From contig KV918797.1 of assembly GCA_002049455.2 (NCBI GenBank), forward strand, positions 62,001 to 126,000: a DNA stretch of 64,000 nt, read 5' to 3'. A model generated the notes under the pieces. That model saw nothing but the letters and a program-made list of their open reading frames with translations. It was not told where the DNA came from and ran no database searches. A program made the translations under genes and the position numbers. The DNA comes from Porphyra umbilicalis. Lineage: Eukaryota > Rhodophyta > Bangiophyceae > Bangiales > Bangiaceae. Positions 43,149 to 54,400 of this stretch are shown one piece after another (position 1 is the stretch's first letter; each line of letters starts with the position of its first letter).

Positions 43149-44081
43149 TCACTCGCTCGTGCAGCCTCCCTTGAGGCACGGAAAGCCGCCGCCCTTGACC
43201 GGGATCAACTCAATGGCGCTGATCATCGCGTGGTCCTTGACCGTTGTCAAGTCGACGGACAGGATGGGGTAGTAGGGGGCCCCGGGGTCGGTCACGACAA
43301 TGTTCCGCAGCGTCCGCACCAGCGGCTTGCGCGCGCCGACGCGCGCAAAAATGTCGAGCCCCTTGATCGTCGCGCGGGTGAAGCTCAGGTCCTTGACGGC
43401 GACGTTGAAGACGCGCGCGCCGACGCGTATGCTCGGTTCCCACACCTCGATAAAGTGCAGCCGCACCTTGTAGGTGCCCGGCGCGACGCGGATGAGGTAT
43501 TGGCACGACACACACAGGTGTTGGGTCTTGTAGAGGCGGCGGAGCCACCGCGGCCGCCCCCGGATGCGCTCGTCGGTGACGTGTCGGAAGCCGCCGCCGG
43601 CAATGGTCAGCCCGGGCACCGCCGTGTCGGCGCCGTACGGGCCGACGCCGCGGCCGCCCGCGTCGACGCGGAGGGCGCGGCGGCGCGCGGCGGCGGCGGC
43701 GGGGGCGGCCGCCGCGCCGACGGTGGCGACGAGCAAGAGGGGAGCAGCGTCAGGGAGCGGGTGGAGCGCATGGTTGGGGGCACCACGGGACTGGCGGGGA
43801 GGAGCTCTTCGGGGTTGTGGAGCGCGCCAGTGGGGGGGAAACGGTGGCGATGGGGGCGGCCTTGTGTGATACTGGGATGGTCGGAAGATTCTTGGAGCCA
43901 TCAACCCGGGACGCAGCTGTTGTAGGAAAAGCACAGGGGTGGATTCCCATGCACCCGCGCCGGCGCGAGGCGGCCTGCCCCCCCAAAACCAACACAACGG
44001 GCCGCTCACGCTGCACACATCGTCGGGAGAGTGGGGCGCATACAAGACGTGCACTAAGACGCGTACTAGGCTAAATTTCAT
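43149..44081 (-). CDS. malectin-domain protein, secreted or ER-luminal
   Basis: The minus-strand frame ends at 43149. Its last ~190 residues show a malectin-type carbohydrate-binding fold: LRVDAGG at the start, YLIRVAPGTYKVRLHFIEVW, RVFNVAVKDL, GLDIFARVG and AISAIELIPV. Upstream is a hydrophobic stretch (APLLLVATVGAAAAPAAAAA) that looks like the core and cleavage region of a signal peptide. The Met that would best start it (MRSTRSLTLL, about 43770) lies in another frame, so either a one-base indel near 43745 or an intron separates them. The first ~100 codons of the open frame are therefore doubtful. Malectin domains bind glucose-containing glycans. The protein is about a single domain long. 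The satellite array begins just upstream of its 5' end. Confidence 0.7.
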   Translation of the reverse strand: MKFSLVRVLVHVLYAPHSPDDVCSVSGPLCWFWGGRPPRAGAGAWESTPVLFLQQLRPGLMAPRIFRPSQYHTRPPPSPPFPPHWRAPQPRRAPPRQSRGAPNHALHPLPDAAPLLLVATVGAAAAPAAAAARRRALRVDAGGRGVGPYGADTAVPGLTIAGGGFRHVTDERIRGRPRWLRRLYKTQHLCVSCQYLIRVAPGTYKVRLHFIEVWEPSIRVGARVFNVAVKDLSFTRATIKGLDIFARVGARKPLVRTLRNIVVTDPGAPYYPILSVDLTTVKDHAMISAIELIPVKGGGFPCLKGGCTSE

Positions 44082-44106
44082 GTACTACAGGCCCGATTGC
44101 CTTATC

Positions 44107-44117
44107 TTTATATAAGG
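44107..44117 (+). promoter_or_regulatory. TATA-like box A (first of the array)
   Basis: TTTATATAAGG followed by GCGCGCGGTGGGCCACATG. Equivalent boxes start near 45297, 46846, 47788, 48955, 50252, 51671, 62003 and 63108, all on the plus strand. They look like core promoters, but transcription is not shown. Confidence 0.5.
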
Positions 44118-44971
44118 CGCGCGGTGGGCCACATGTCTGTACGTATGTCTGTATCTCTGTGCAGCCCACCAATGGGATGTCCGCGATCGGGTTTCGCACA
44201 GGGGCTACATTGCCAAACAAATAGATTGCACGAACGCCCAGATTTTCAGCGCATTCCGACAACAAACATTCTAAGGACCTGCCTGCACGCCCGGATCAGA
44301 TACATCCCAGTGGGATGGCCGCGATCGGGTTTCGCACAGGGGCTACATTGGCAAACAAATGGATTGCGCGACGGCCCAGATTTTCAGCGCATTCCGACCA
44401 CAAACATTCTAAGGACCTGCGTGCACGCCCGGATCAACTCCATCCAAAACCGCGAGCGGCGCAGCGCGAGGCCGTCGAATTGATCCCCTGACTTACAGTT
44501 TCCCGATTTGGAATGAACAGAGGTTTTTGGGGACGGCCAAGATTTCTGGCGAGCGGTGCAGCGCGAGGCCGTCGAAGTAAACGCGTTACTTGCCGTCCGC
44601 CAAGTTGGTGCAGTCAGAGGATTTTTGGGAACGCCCAGAGTTTCGGCGAGCGGCGCAGCGCGAGGGCGTCTTCACACCGGCTGCTGGGTGGCGGGGTGGG
44701 GGGGCCGCCGGGTGGCTGGGCGGGGGGGTCCGGGGGGGAGGGCCGCCTCCCCCCGGCCGCCGGGTGGCGAGGTGGGGGGGTCCGGGGGGGAGGGCCGCCT
44801 CCCCCCCGGCCGCCGGGTGGCGAGGTGGGGGGGGTCCGGGGGGGAGGGCCGCCTCGCCCCCGGCCGCCGGGTGGCGGGATGGGGGGGGTCCGGGGGGAGG
44901 GCCGCCTCCCCCCCGGCCGCCGGGTGGCGGGTGCGGGGGGTCCGGCGGCATGGGCCGCCCCTCCCCCTGAA

Positions 44972-44980
44972 ATATAAGGC
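44972..44980 (+). promoter_or_regulatory. TATA-like box B (first of the array)
   Basis: ATATAAGGC followed by CGCGCCACAATCATCTATTC. Equivalents lie near 46522, 47464, 48629, 49927, 51345 and 61679, with a weaker CATAAGG form near 62784. It lies about 320 bp upstream of the next box A, directly after the minisatellite. Confidence 0.5.
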
Positions 44981-45296
44981 CGCGCCACAATCATCTATTC
45001 TCAGAACGGAGAACGAATTATTCTCTCTCTGGAAAAGTAGCTGATTCTATTGGCCTGGAGGCACTTTTTCTCTTTCTTCGGCGCTCTGTATCTCCGCAAC
45101 GGCTGCCCTACGGACAAATCTGAGCAGCGCAAACGGGGGATTGGGGGAGGCATGGGCAAATGTTTGCAAGCTATTGAATGAGCTGGGTCGCGTAGTCGTC
45201 TGGCGATTTCATGAAAACGCGTCTGTGGGGCATGTGAGAGCATGCGCCTCGATTGACAGTGGGCTCTCAGAGCCCGCGCGGGTCCTACCTAGTCCC

Positions 45297-46845
45297 TTTA
45301 TATAAGGCGCGCGGTGGGCCACATGTCTGTATGTATGTCTGTATCTCTGTGCAGCCCACCAATGGGATGGCCGCGAATGGGTATCGCACACGGGCTACAT
45401 TGGCAAACAAATGGATTGCGCGACAGCCCGGATTTTCAGCGCATTCCGACAACAAACATTCTAAGGACCTGCATGCACGCCCGGATCAAGTACATCCCAG
45501 TGGGATGGCCGCGATCGGGTTTCGCACAGGGGCCACATTAGCAAACAAATGGAATGCGCGACGGCCCGGATTTTCAGTGCATTCCGACCACAAACATTCT
45601 AAGGACCTGCGTGCACGCCCGGATCAACTCCATCCAGATCCGCGGGCGGCTCAGCGCGAGGCCGTCGAATTGATCCCCTGACTTACAGTTTCCCGAATTG
45701 GAATAAACGGAGGTTTTTGGGGACGGCCCAGATTTTCGGCGACCGGCGCAGCGCGAGGCCGTCGAAGTAAACGCGCGACTTTCCGTCCGCGAAATTGGTG
45801 CATTCAGAGAATTTTCTGGAACGCCCAGAGTTTCGGCGAGTGGCGCCGCGCGAGGGCGTCTTCACACCGGATGCTGGGTGGCGGGGTGGGGGGGCCGCCG
45901 GGTGGCGGGGTGGGGGGGTCCGAGGGGGAGGGCCGCCTCCCCCCCGGCCGCCGTGTGGCGAGGTGGGGGGGGTACGGGGGGGAGGGCTGCCTCCTCGCTG
46001 GCCGCCGGGTGGCGGGGTGGGGCGGTTCCGGGGGGGAGGGCCACCCCCCCCCTAGCATCCATCAGTGGATCCTATCACGTTGCTCTCAGTCTGAATGTCA
46101 TTGGGGGCTTACTGCACAGTACCGACGCCAGCCTTACGGCGAGCGGCGCAGCGCGAGGGCGCCTTCCCACCGGCTGCTTGATGGTAAGGTGGGGGGGCCG
46201 CCGGGTGGCGGGGTGGGGGGAGCCGGGGGGGAGGGCCACCTCCCCCCCGGCCGCCGGATGGCGGAGTGGGGGGGTCCGGGGGGGAGGGCCGCCTCGCCCC
46301 CGGCCGCCGGGTGGCGGGCAGGGGGGGGTCCTGGGAAGAGGGCTGCCTCGCCCCCGGCCTTCGGGAGGCGGGGTGGGGGGGGTCCGGGGGGGAGGACCGC
46401 CTCCCCCTCGGCCGCCGGGTGGCGGGGTGGGGGGGTTACGGGGGGGAAGGGCCGCCTCCCCCCCGGCCGCCGGGTGGCGGGTTGGGGGGGTCCGGAGGCA
46501 TGGGCCGCCCCTCTTCCTGGCATATAAGGCCTCGCCACAATCATCTATTCTCAGAACGGAGAACGAAGTTTTCTCTCTCTGGACAGTAGCCGATTCTATC
46601 GGCCTGGAGGCACTTTTTCTCTTTCTTCGGCGCTCTGTATCTTTGGAACGGCTGCCCTACGGACAAATCTGAGCAGCGCAAATGGGGGAAGGGGGAAGGC
46701 ATGGGCAAAAGTTTGCAAGCTGTTGAATGAGCTGGGTCGCGTGCTCGTCTGGCGATTTCATGAAAACGCGTCTGTGGAGCATGTGAGAGCATGCGCCTCC
46801 ATTGACAGTGGGCTCTCAGAGCCCGCGCAGGTCCTACCTAGTCCC
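45297..46845 (+). repeat. array unit 2
   Basis: 1549 bp, the longest. It has two minisatellite blocks (about 45885-46050 and 46190-46515) separated by a ~140-bp segment beginning CATCCATCAGTGGATCC, which recurs at 61324. Confidence 0.85.
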
Positions 46846-47787
46846 TTTATATAAAGCTCGCGGTGGGCCACATGCGTCTGTATGTATGTATGTGCAGCCC
46901 ACCAATGGGACGCACGGGATCGGGTTTCGCACACGGGCTACAATGGCATTCAAATGGATTGCGCGACGGCCCAGATTTTCAGCGCATTCCGACCACAAAC
47001 ATTCTAAGGACCTGCATGCACGCCCGGATCAAGTCCACCCAGATCCGCGAGCGGCGCAGCGCGAGGCCGTCGAAATGAACGCCTGCGTTACAGTAAGCCT
47101 AATCGTTTCAAAAAGCGGAAAATCGTGACGGCCCAGAATTCTGGCGAGCAGCGCAGCGCGAGGGCGTCGGTCCGAACGACACGGCTACGGCGAGCGGCGC
47201 AGCGCGAGGGCGTCTTCCCACCGGCTGCTGGGTCGCGGGGTGGGGGGGCCGCCGGGTGGCGGGGTGGGGGGGTCCGGGGGGGAGGGCCGCCTCGCCCCCG
47301 GCCGCCGGGTGGCGGGGTGGGGGGGGTCCGGGGGGGAGGGCCGCCTCGCCCCCGACCGCCGGGTGACGGGGTGGGGGGGGTCCGGGGGGGAGGGCCGCCT
47401 CCCCCCCGGCCGCCGGGTAGCGGGTGGGGGGGGTCCGCGGGGATTGGCCGCCCTTCCCGCGGCATATAAGGCCGCGCCACAATCATCTATTATCAGAACT
47501 GAGAACGAATTATTCTCTCCCTGGAAAAGTAGCCGATTCCATCGGCCTGGAGGCACTTTTTCTCGTTCTTCGGCGCTCTGTATCTCCGGAACGGCTGCCC
47601 TACGGACAAATCTGAGCAGCGCAAATGGGGGAAGGGGGGAGGCATGGGCAAATGTTTGCAAGCTATCGAATGAGCTGGGTCGCGTAGTCGCACGGCGATT
47701 TCAAGAAAACGCGTCTGTGGGGCATGTGAGAAAATGCGCCTCGATTTACTGTGGGCTCTCAGAGCCCGCGCGGGTCCTACCTAGTCC
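46846..47787 (+). repeat. array unit 3
   Basis: 942 bp, the shortest. A single subrepeat, with the minisatellite at about 47235-47450. Confidence 0.85.
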
Positions 47788-48954
47788 CTCTATATAAAGC
47801 CCGCGGTGGGCCACATGTGTGTCCGTTATTCGAGTTTTGGAACCAGCCAGTCGCAACGCCGCGCGCGGCCTCGGAACTACATTCGCGAGATGACCCAGAT
47901 TTTAAGGGCATGCCGACAACGAACATTCTAAGGACAGGCCTGCACGCCCGGATCAAATACATCCCAGTGGGATGGCCGCGATCGGGTTTCGCACAGGGGC
48001 TACATTGGCAAACAAATGGATTGCGCGACGGCCCAGATTTTCAGCGCATTCCGACCACAAACATTCTAAGGACCTGCGTGCACGCCCGGATCAACTCCAT
48101 CCAGAACCGCGAGCGGCGCAGCGCGAGGCCGTCGAATTGATCCCTTGACTTACAGTTTCCCGAATTGGAATAAAAACAGGTTTTTGGGGACGGCCAAGAT
48201 TTTTGGCGAGCGGCACAGCCCGAGGCCGTCGAAGTAAACGCGTGACTTTCCGTCCGCCAAGTTGGTGCAATCAGAGGTTTTTCGGGAACGCCCAAAGATT
48301 CGCTGAGCGGCGCAGCGCGAGGGCGTCTTCACACCTGCTGCTGGGTGGCGGGGTGGGGGGGCCGCCGAGTGGCGGGGTGGGGGGTCCGTGGGGGAGGGCC
48401 ACCTCCCCCCCGGCCGCCGGGTGGCGAGGTGGGGGGGGTCCGACGAGGAGGGCCGCCTCCCCCCCGGCCGCCGGGTGGCGAGGTGGGGGGGGTCCGGGGG
48501 GAAGGGCCGCCTCGCCCTCGGCCGCCGGGTGGCGGGGTGTGGGGGGTCCGGGGGGGAGGGCCGCCTCCCCCCCGGCCGCCGGGTGTCGGGAGGGGGGGTC
48601 TGGGGTGAAGGGCCGCCGCTCCCCTTGGCATATAAGGCCGCGCCACAATCATCTATTCTCAGAACGGAGAACGAATTATTCTCTCTCTGGAAAAGTAGCC
48701 GATTCTACCGGCCTGGAGGCACTTCTTCTCTTTCTTCGGCGCTCTGTATCTCGGAAACGGCTGCCCTACGGATAAAATTGTGCATTGCAAATGGGGGAAG
48801 GGGGGAGGCATGGGCAAATGTTTGCAAGCTATCGAATGAGCTGGGTCGCGTAGTCGCACGGCGATTTCAAGGAAACGCGTCTGTGGGGCATGTGAGAAAA
48901 TGCGCCTTGATTTGCTGTGGGCTCTCAGAGCCCGCGCGGGTCCTACCTAGTCCC
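47788..48954 (+). repeat. array unit 4
   Basis: 1167 bp. Its first subrepeat is replaced by a variant (GTGTCCGTTATTCGAGTTTT...) that is also found in unit 7 at about 51700. Confidence 0.85.
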
Positions 48955-50251
48955 TTTATATAAGGCTCGCGGTGGGCCACATGTCTGTATGTATGTCTGT
49001 ATCTCTGTGCAGCCCACCAATGGGATGGCCGCAAACGGGTATCGCACACGGGCTACATTGGCAAACAAATGGATTGCGCGAACGCCCAGAGTTTCAGCGC
49101 ATTCCGACCATAAACAATCTAAGGACCTGCATGCACGCCCGGATCAAGTACATCCCAGTGGGATGGCCGCGATCGGGTTTCGCACAGGGGCCACATTAGC
49201 AAACAAATGGATTGCGCGACGGCCAAGATTTTCAGCGCATTCCGACCACAAACATTCTAAGGACCTGCGTGCACGCCCGGATCAACTCCAGCCACAACCG
49301 CGAGCGGCGCAGCGCGAGGCCGTCGAATTGATCCCTTGACTTACAGTTTCCCGAATTGGAACAAACAGAGGTTTTTGGGGACGGCCCAGATTTTCGGCGA
49401 GCGGCGCAGCGCGTGGCCGTCGAAGTAAACGCGTGACTTTCCGTCCGCCAAGTTGGTGCATTCAGAGGATTTTCGGGAACGTCCAGAGTTTCGGCGAGCG
49501 GCGAAGCGCGAGGGCGTCTTCACACCGGCGGCTGGGTGGCGGGGTGGGGGGGCCGCCGGGTGGCGGGGTGGGGGGTCCGGGGGGGAGGGCCGCCTCCCCC
49601 CCGGCCGCCGGGTGGCGAGGTGGTTGGGGTCCGGGGGGGAGGGCCGCCTCGCCCCCGGCCGCCGGGTGGCGGGGTGGGGGGGTCCGGGGGGGAGCGCCGC
49701 CTCGCCTCCGGCCGCCGATGGCGGGGTGGGGGTGTCCGGGGGGGAGGGCCGCCTCCCCCCCGGCCGCCGGGTGGCGGGGTGGGGGGGGTCCGGGGGGGAG
49801 GGCCGCCTCCCCTCGGGCCGCCGGGTGGCGGGGTAGGGGGGGTCCGGGGGGGAGGGCCGCCTCTTCCCGGGCCGCCGGGTGGCGGGTGGGGGGGGTCCGG
49901 GGGGATTGGCAGCCCCTCCCCCTGGCATATAAGGCCGCGCCACAATCATCTATTCTCAGAGCGGAGAACGGATTATTCTCTCTCCGGAAAAGTAGCCGAA
50001 TCTATCGGCCTTGAGGCACTTTTTCGCTTTCTTCCGCGCTCTGTATCTCCGGAACGGCTGCCCTACGGACAAATCTGAGCAGCGCTAACGGGGGAAGGGG
50101 GGAGGCATGGGCAAATGTTTGCGAGCTATTGAATGAGCTGGGTCGCGTAGTCGTCTGGCGATTTCATGAAAACGCGTCTGTGGGGCATGTGAGAGCATGC
50201 GCCTCGATTTACAGTGGGCTCTCAGAGCCCGCGCGGGTCCTACCTAGTCCC
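48955..50251 (+). repeat. array unit 5
   Basis: 1297 bp. It has the longest minisatellite block (about 49540-49910, seven copies). Confidence 0.85.
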
Positions 50252-51670
50252 TTTATATAAGGCGCGCGGTGGGCCACATGTCTCTATGTATGTCTGTATC
50301 TCTGTGCAGCCCACCAATGGGACGCCCGCGATCGGGTCGCGCACACGGGCTACATTGGCAAACAAATGGATTGCGCGAACGCCCAGAGTTTCAGCGCATT
50401 CCGACCATAAACAATTTAAGGACCTGCATGCACGCCCGGATCAAGTACATCCCAGTGGGATGGCCGCGATCGGGTTTCGCACAGGGGCCACATTACCAAA
50501 CAAATTGATTGCGCGACGGCCCAGATTTTCAGCGCATTCCGACGACAAACATTCTAAGGACCTCCTTGAACGCCCGGATCAAATACGTCCAGATCCGCGA
50601 GCGGCGCAGCGCGAGGCCGTCGAAATGCATGCCTGACAGTAAACAATCTTGGCGAACACGGCGGAATGTCGGGATGGCCCAGAGTTCAACCATGGCAAAC
50701 AAATGGATTGCGCGAGCGCCCAGATTTTCAGCGCACGCCGACCACAAACATTCTAAGGACCTGCGTGCACGCCCGGATCAACTCCATCCAGAACCGCGAG
50801 CGGCGCAGCGCGAGGCCGTCGAGTTGACCCCCTGACTTACAGTTTCCCGATTTGAAATAAACAGAGGTTTCGGGGGACGGCCCAGATTTTCGGCGAGCGG
50901 CGCAGCGCGAGGCCGTCAAAGTAAACGCGTGACTTTCTGTCCGCCAAGTTGGTGCATTCAGAGGATTTTCGGGAACGCCCAAAGTTTCGGCGAGCGGCGC
51001 AGCGCGAGGGCGTCTTCACACCGGCTGCTGGGTGGCGGGGTGGAGGGGTCGCCGGGTGGCGGGGTGGGGGGTCCGGGGGGGAGGGCCGCCTCACCCCCGG
51101 CCGCCGGGTGACGAGGTGGGGGGGGTGTGGCCGGGTGGAAGGGTCCGGGGGGGTTCCGGGGGGGAGGGCCGCCTCGCCCCCGGCCGCCGGGTGGCGGGGT
51201 GGGGGGGGTCCGCGGGGGGGGGCCGCCTCCGCCCCGGCCGCCGGGTGGCGGGTGGGGGGGGTCCGGGGTTGAGGAACGCCTCGCCCCCGGCCGCCGGGTG
51301 GTGGGTGGGGGGGGTCCGGGGGGGAGGGTCGCCCCTCCCCCTGGCATATAAGGCCGCGTTACGATCATCTATCCTCAGAACGGAGAACGAATTATTCTTT
51401 CTCTGGAAAAGTAGGCGATTCTATCGGCCTGGAGGCACTTTTTCTCTTTCTTCGGCGCTCTGTATCTCCGGGACGGTTGCCCTACGGACAAATTTGTGCA
51501 GCGCAAATGGGGGAAGGGGGGAGGCATGGGCAAATGTTTGCAAGCTATTGAATGAGCTGGGTCGCGTAGTCGTCTGGCGATTTCGTGAAAACGCGTCTGT
51601 GGGGCATGTGAGAAATACCGCCCAGATTTACAGTGGGCTCTCAGAGCCCGCGCGGGTCCTACCTAGTCCC
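50252..51670 (+). repeat. array unit 6
   Basis: 1419 bp. Includes an extra segment with CTTGGCGAACACGGCGGAAT (about 50648) that recurs near 63505. Confidence 0.85.
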
Positions 51671-52266
51671 TCTATATAAAGCCCGCGGTGGGCCACATGT
51701 GTGTCCGTTATTCGCGTTTCGGAACCAGCCAGTCGCAACGCCGCGCGCGGCCTCGGAACTACATTCGCGAGATGACCCAGATTTTAAGGGCATTCCGACA
51801 ACAAACATTCTGAGGACAGGCCTGCACGCCCGGATCAAATACATCCCAGCGGGATGGCCGCGATCGGGTTTCGCACAGGGGCCACATTAGCAAACAAATG
51901 GATTGCGCGAATTCCCAGAATTTCAGCGCATTCCGACCACAAACATTCTAAGGACCTGCGTGCACGCCCGGATCAACTCCAACCAGATTCGCGAGCGGCG
52001 CAGCGCGAGGCCGTCGAATTGATCCCCAGACTTACAGTTTCCCGAATTGGAATAAACAGAGGTCTTTGGGGACGGCCCAGATTTTCGGCGAGCGGCGCAG
52101 CGCGAGGCCGTCGAAGGAAACGCGTGACTTTCCGGCCGCCAAGTTGGTGCATTCAGAGGATTTTCGTGAATGCCCAGAGTTTTGGCGAGCGGCGCAGCGC
52201 GAGGGCGTCTTCACACCGGCTGCTGGGTGGCGTGGTGGGGGTGCCGCCGGGTGGCGGGGTGAGGGG
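51671..52266 (+). repeat. array unit 7, left half, cut by the chromovirus
   Basis: The unit is interrupted inside its minisatellite block at 52266. The rest resumes at 61129 or 61134. Confidence 0.85.
52262..52266 (+). repeat. target-site duplication, left
   Basis: AGGGG immediately before the left LTR, repeated at 61129-61133 after the right LTR. Confidence 0.95.
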
Positions 52267-52660
52267 TGTGGTATTTATAACGTTAGTTCAATTACCAGTG
52301 TACTGAGACCGACCGTAGCCAAGAAATAAAGCGAGTTCTATCGCCGTCGCGGCGAGGAAGAAGACGTTTTGTTGAAGGGCATCCGATGGGGAGCCGGGTG
52401 GTGCCCACGACGGCGACCCCGAACCCACGGTGGTTTATCACAAACAACGGCACTGGTCGATCGACCATCCGATCAAGCGATCATAATAAGTGCCGGCAGA
52501 CAGATAAGACAGGCAAGCAAACAAGCAATAAAAAAATAAACAATGCGGAAGTAACCCCCCAAAGGGCGTGCCACAAGCCGAGTCACACACATCCGTGGAT
52601 TCGGCCAGTCAAGGGGGCTACTCGTGGCTAAGTGCCAATTGGTAGCAGAGATATGCTACA
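52267..52660 (-). repeat. 3' LTR (left on plus strand)
   Basis: 394 bp, starting TGTGGTATTTATAACGTTAG and ending ATATGCTACA on the plus strand. Because the element is on the minus strand this is its 3' LTR. Confidence 0.96.
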
Positions 52661-54400
52661 TACCTCCAACGCGAGATTCGAACCGTCCCGGTGACATCCG
52701 AGGATGGTGAAATCCGATTGGGCGATCGCGGCCCCTTACGGGCCCGCGCGGGCGTAACTGCCCGGGCGGCGGGAGTCGCGAAGGGGCGCGCCGCTCAGTC
52801 CCGATTGGGGGAAGGTGGTGGTTCGCCGGCGTCGGCCGCGACCGTTCGATCACGCACGCGCGTGCGTGCGTGGCGGGCAGGTTGATCTGCGGGTCAGCTC
52901 GACGCTTACGCGTAGGCGTGCCGGCGCGGGCGGTTCCACGCGTGTGGGTACGTTGGTGCGGAGGCGGGCGCGGGTGCCAGGGTTAAGACCGTTGTTCGCG
53001 GCGGCGCGTCGAGCAGCACGTGCTGGGGTGACCATCGTCGGTGTCGTGTGGCGCCAGCTTCGTCGGGGTTTGCCTACCCCGGCGAGAAGGCGAAAGCCGG
53101 GACGCGGGCGCTTGTTGCCGAGGGGAAGGGGGGGGGATGGGGGGGGGGGGGGGGGGAAGGGTGCGTACCCTGCGGCCGGTGACCACCGTGTCTTGTACGG
53201 GTCTGCGGTTGTCGGCACGGGGCCATCCCGTGTCATCGTGCTCGCGCACAGGTTGAGGCCTAACGGCAAGGTTGAGTAGGGGTGCGCCGCCGCAAGGTGG
53301 CACACCGCGAGGTGGTGGGCCCGGTGAGTGTGGGTTTGCGCTGGGTGGGGGGGGCGGCGCGCACGGCGGCAAGCGCGGCAAGCCCGGCGGCGACGGCGGC
53401 AAGGGCGGACAGCCCGGCGGCGACGGCGGCAAGGGCGGCAAGGGCGGCAGGGAGCAAGGAAGGCAAGGTCGGCAAGGGCGGCAAGGCGCAAGGAAGGCAA
53501 GGTCGGCAAGGTCGGAAACGCGGGCGGCGCGCCCGATGGCCAAGCGCGGCGGCGGCAAGGGTGGCACGCCCGGCGGTGCGGGCGGCGCGCTCGTTGGCCA
53601 AGCGCGGCGTCGGCACGTGTGGTTCGCCTGGCGGCGCGGGTGTCGAGGGGCGGCAACGCGGGCAAGGGCGGCAACGGCCGGCGGCGCGGGCGGTTTGCCT
53701 GGCGGCGCGGGTAATTTCTGCCTTGCGGCGCGGTCGACAACAGCCGGTGGCGCGGGTGGTTCGCCTTGCGGCGCGGGAAAGGGCGGCAACGGCCGGCGAC
53801 GCGGGCGATTCGCCTTGCGTCGCGGGCGTCGAGGGCCGGCTGCGCGGGCAAGGTCGGCATCGGCCAGCGACGCGGGCGGTTCGCCTGGCGGCACGGGCGA
53901 TTCGCCTTGCGGCGCGGGCAAGGGTGGCGACGGCCGGCGACGCGGGCGATTCGCCTTGCGGCGCGAGCGTTGAGGGCCGGCAGCGCGGGCAAGGGCGGCA
54001 TCGGCCAGCGACGCGGGCGATTCGCCTTGCGGCGCAGGCAAGGGCGGCATTGGCCTGCGACGCGGGCGGCTCGCCTGGCGGCGCGGTTGACGACAGCCGT
54101 TGGCGCGGGCGATTCGCCTTACGGCGCGGGCGGCTCGCCGTGCGGCGCGGGCAAGGGTGGCAACTGCCGGCGGCGCGGCGCACGTGGCTCACGCCGTTGC
54201 GGGTGACGGACCCGATGTCGTTTGGTCCACCGACCCGGAGATGCATGTTTGCCTCAGCCTCGCGGCTCGTTCTACGCGCACGTTGGCCCGACCGAGGTGG
54301 TCGATGGGATTCCGGTCATTACTGACCAGAGTCCGTACGACATTTTCGTCCGCAACCGCGCTCGCGCGCACACTCGGCGTATCAACTTCGCAGTTTCTTG
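52661..54400 (-). other. chromovirus 3' region with GC-rich minisatellite
   Basis: About 1.7 kb between the pol stop and the 3' LTR. Most of 53340-54190 is degenerate tandem sequence built on GCGGGCGATTCGCCTTGCGG-type words, with a higher-order period near 140 bp. Overlapping minus-strand ORFs here (54246-53260, 54001-52850) are Arg/Pro/Ala repeats and are not called as genes. No strong polypurine tract precedes the LTR, only GTTGGAGGTA. Confidence 0.7.

Larger units (their letters stand above)
44107..45296 (+). repeat. array unit 1
   Basis: 1190 bp. Two subrepeats, then a minisatellite at about 44690-44960 with five copies; box B is ATATAAGG at 44972. Confidence 0.85.
44085..52266 (+). repeat. 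complex tandem repeat array, left part
   Basis: About seven direct units of 0.94-1.55 kb. Each unit has in order: TATATAAG box A with a GGTGGGC/GCCCACC hairpin; one to three ~130-bp subrepeats (GCAAACAAATGGATTGCG ... ACATTCTAAGGACC); two or three copies of the motif GCGAGCGGCGCAGCGCGAGG; a ~53-bp G/C minisatellite block; box B (ATATAAGGCCGCGCC); and a ~310-bp block ending in CTACCTAGTCCC. Units are diverged and differ in subrepeat number. No ORF is conserved between units, so I treat the array as non-coding DNA. It continues after the chromovirus. Confidence 0.95.

Noticed and set aside
52641-52660. TGGTAGCAGAG near the LTR end, similar to an initiator-tRNA primer binding site
   Set aside because: It is inside both LTRs and in the wrong orientation for a minus-strand element; a better site begins two bases inside the 5' LTR.
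52661-52700. tRNA-like B-box (GGTTCGAATCTCGC on the minus strand) next to the left LTR
   Set aside because: The T-stem does not pair properly, no matching acceptor 5' strand or D-arm is present, and on the minus-strand element this is the 3' side, not the primer binding site.
52850-54246. Overlapping minus-strand ORFs after pol
   Set aside because: They translate a GC-rich minisatellite (Arg/Pro/Ala repeats) in all frames and do not look like proteins.
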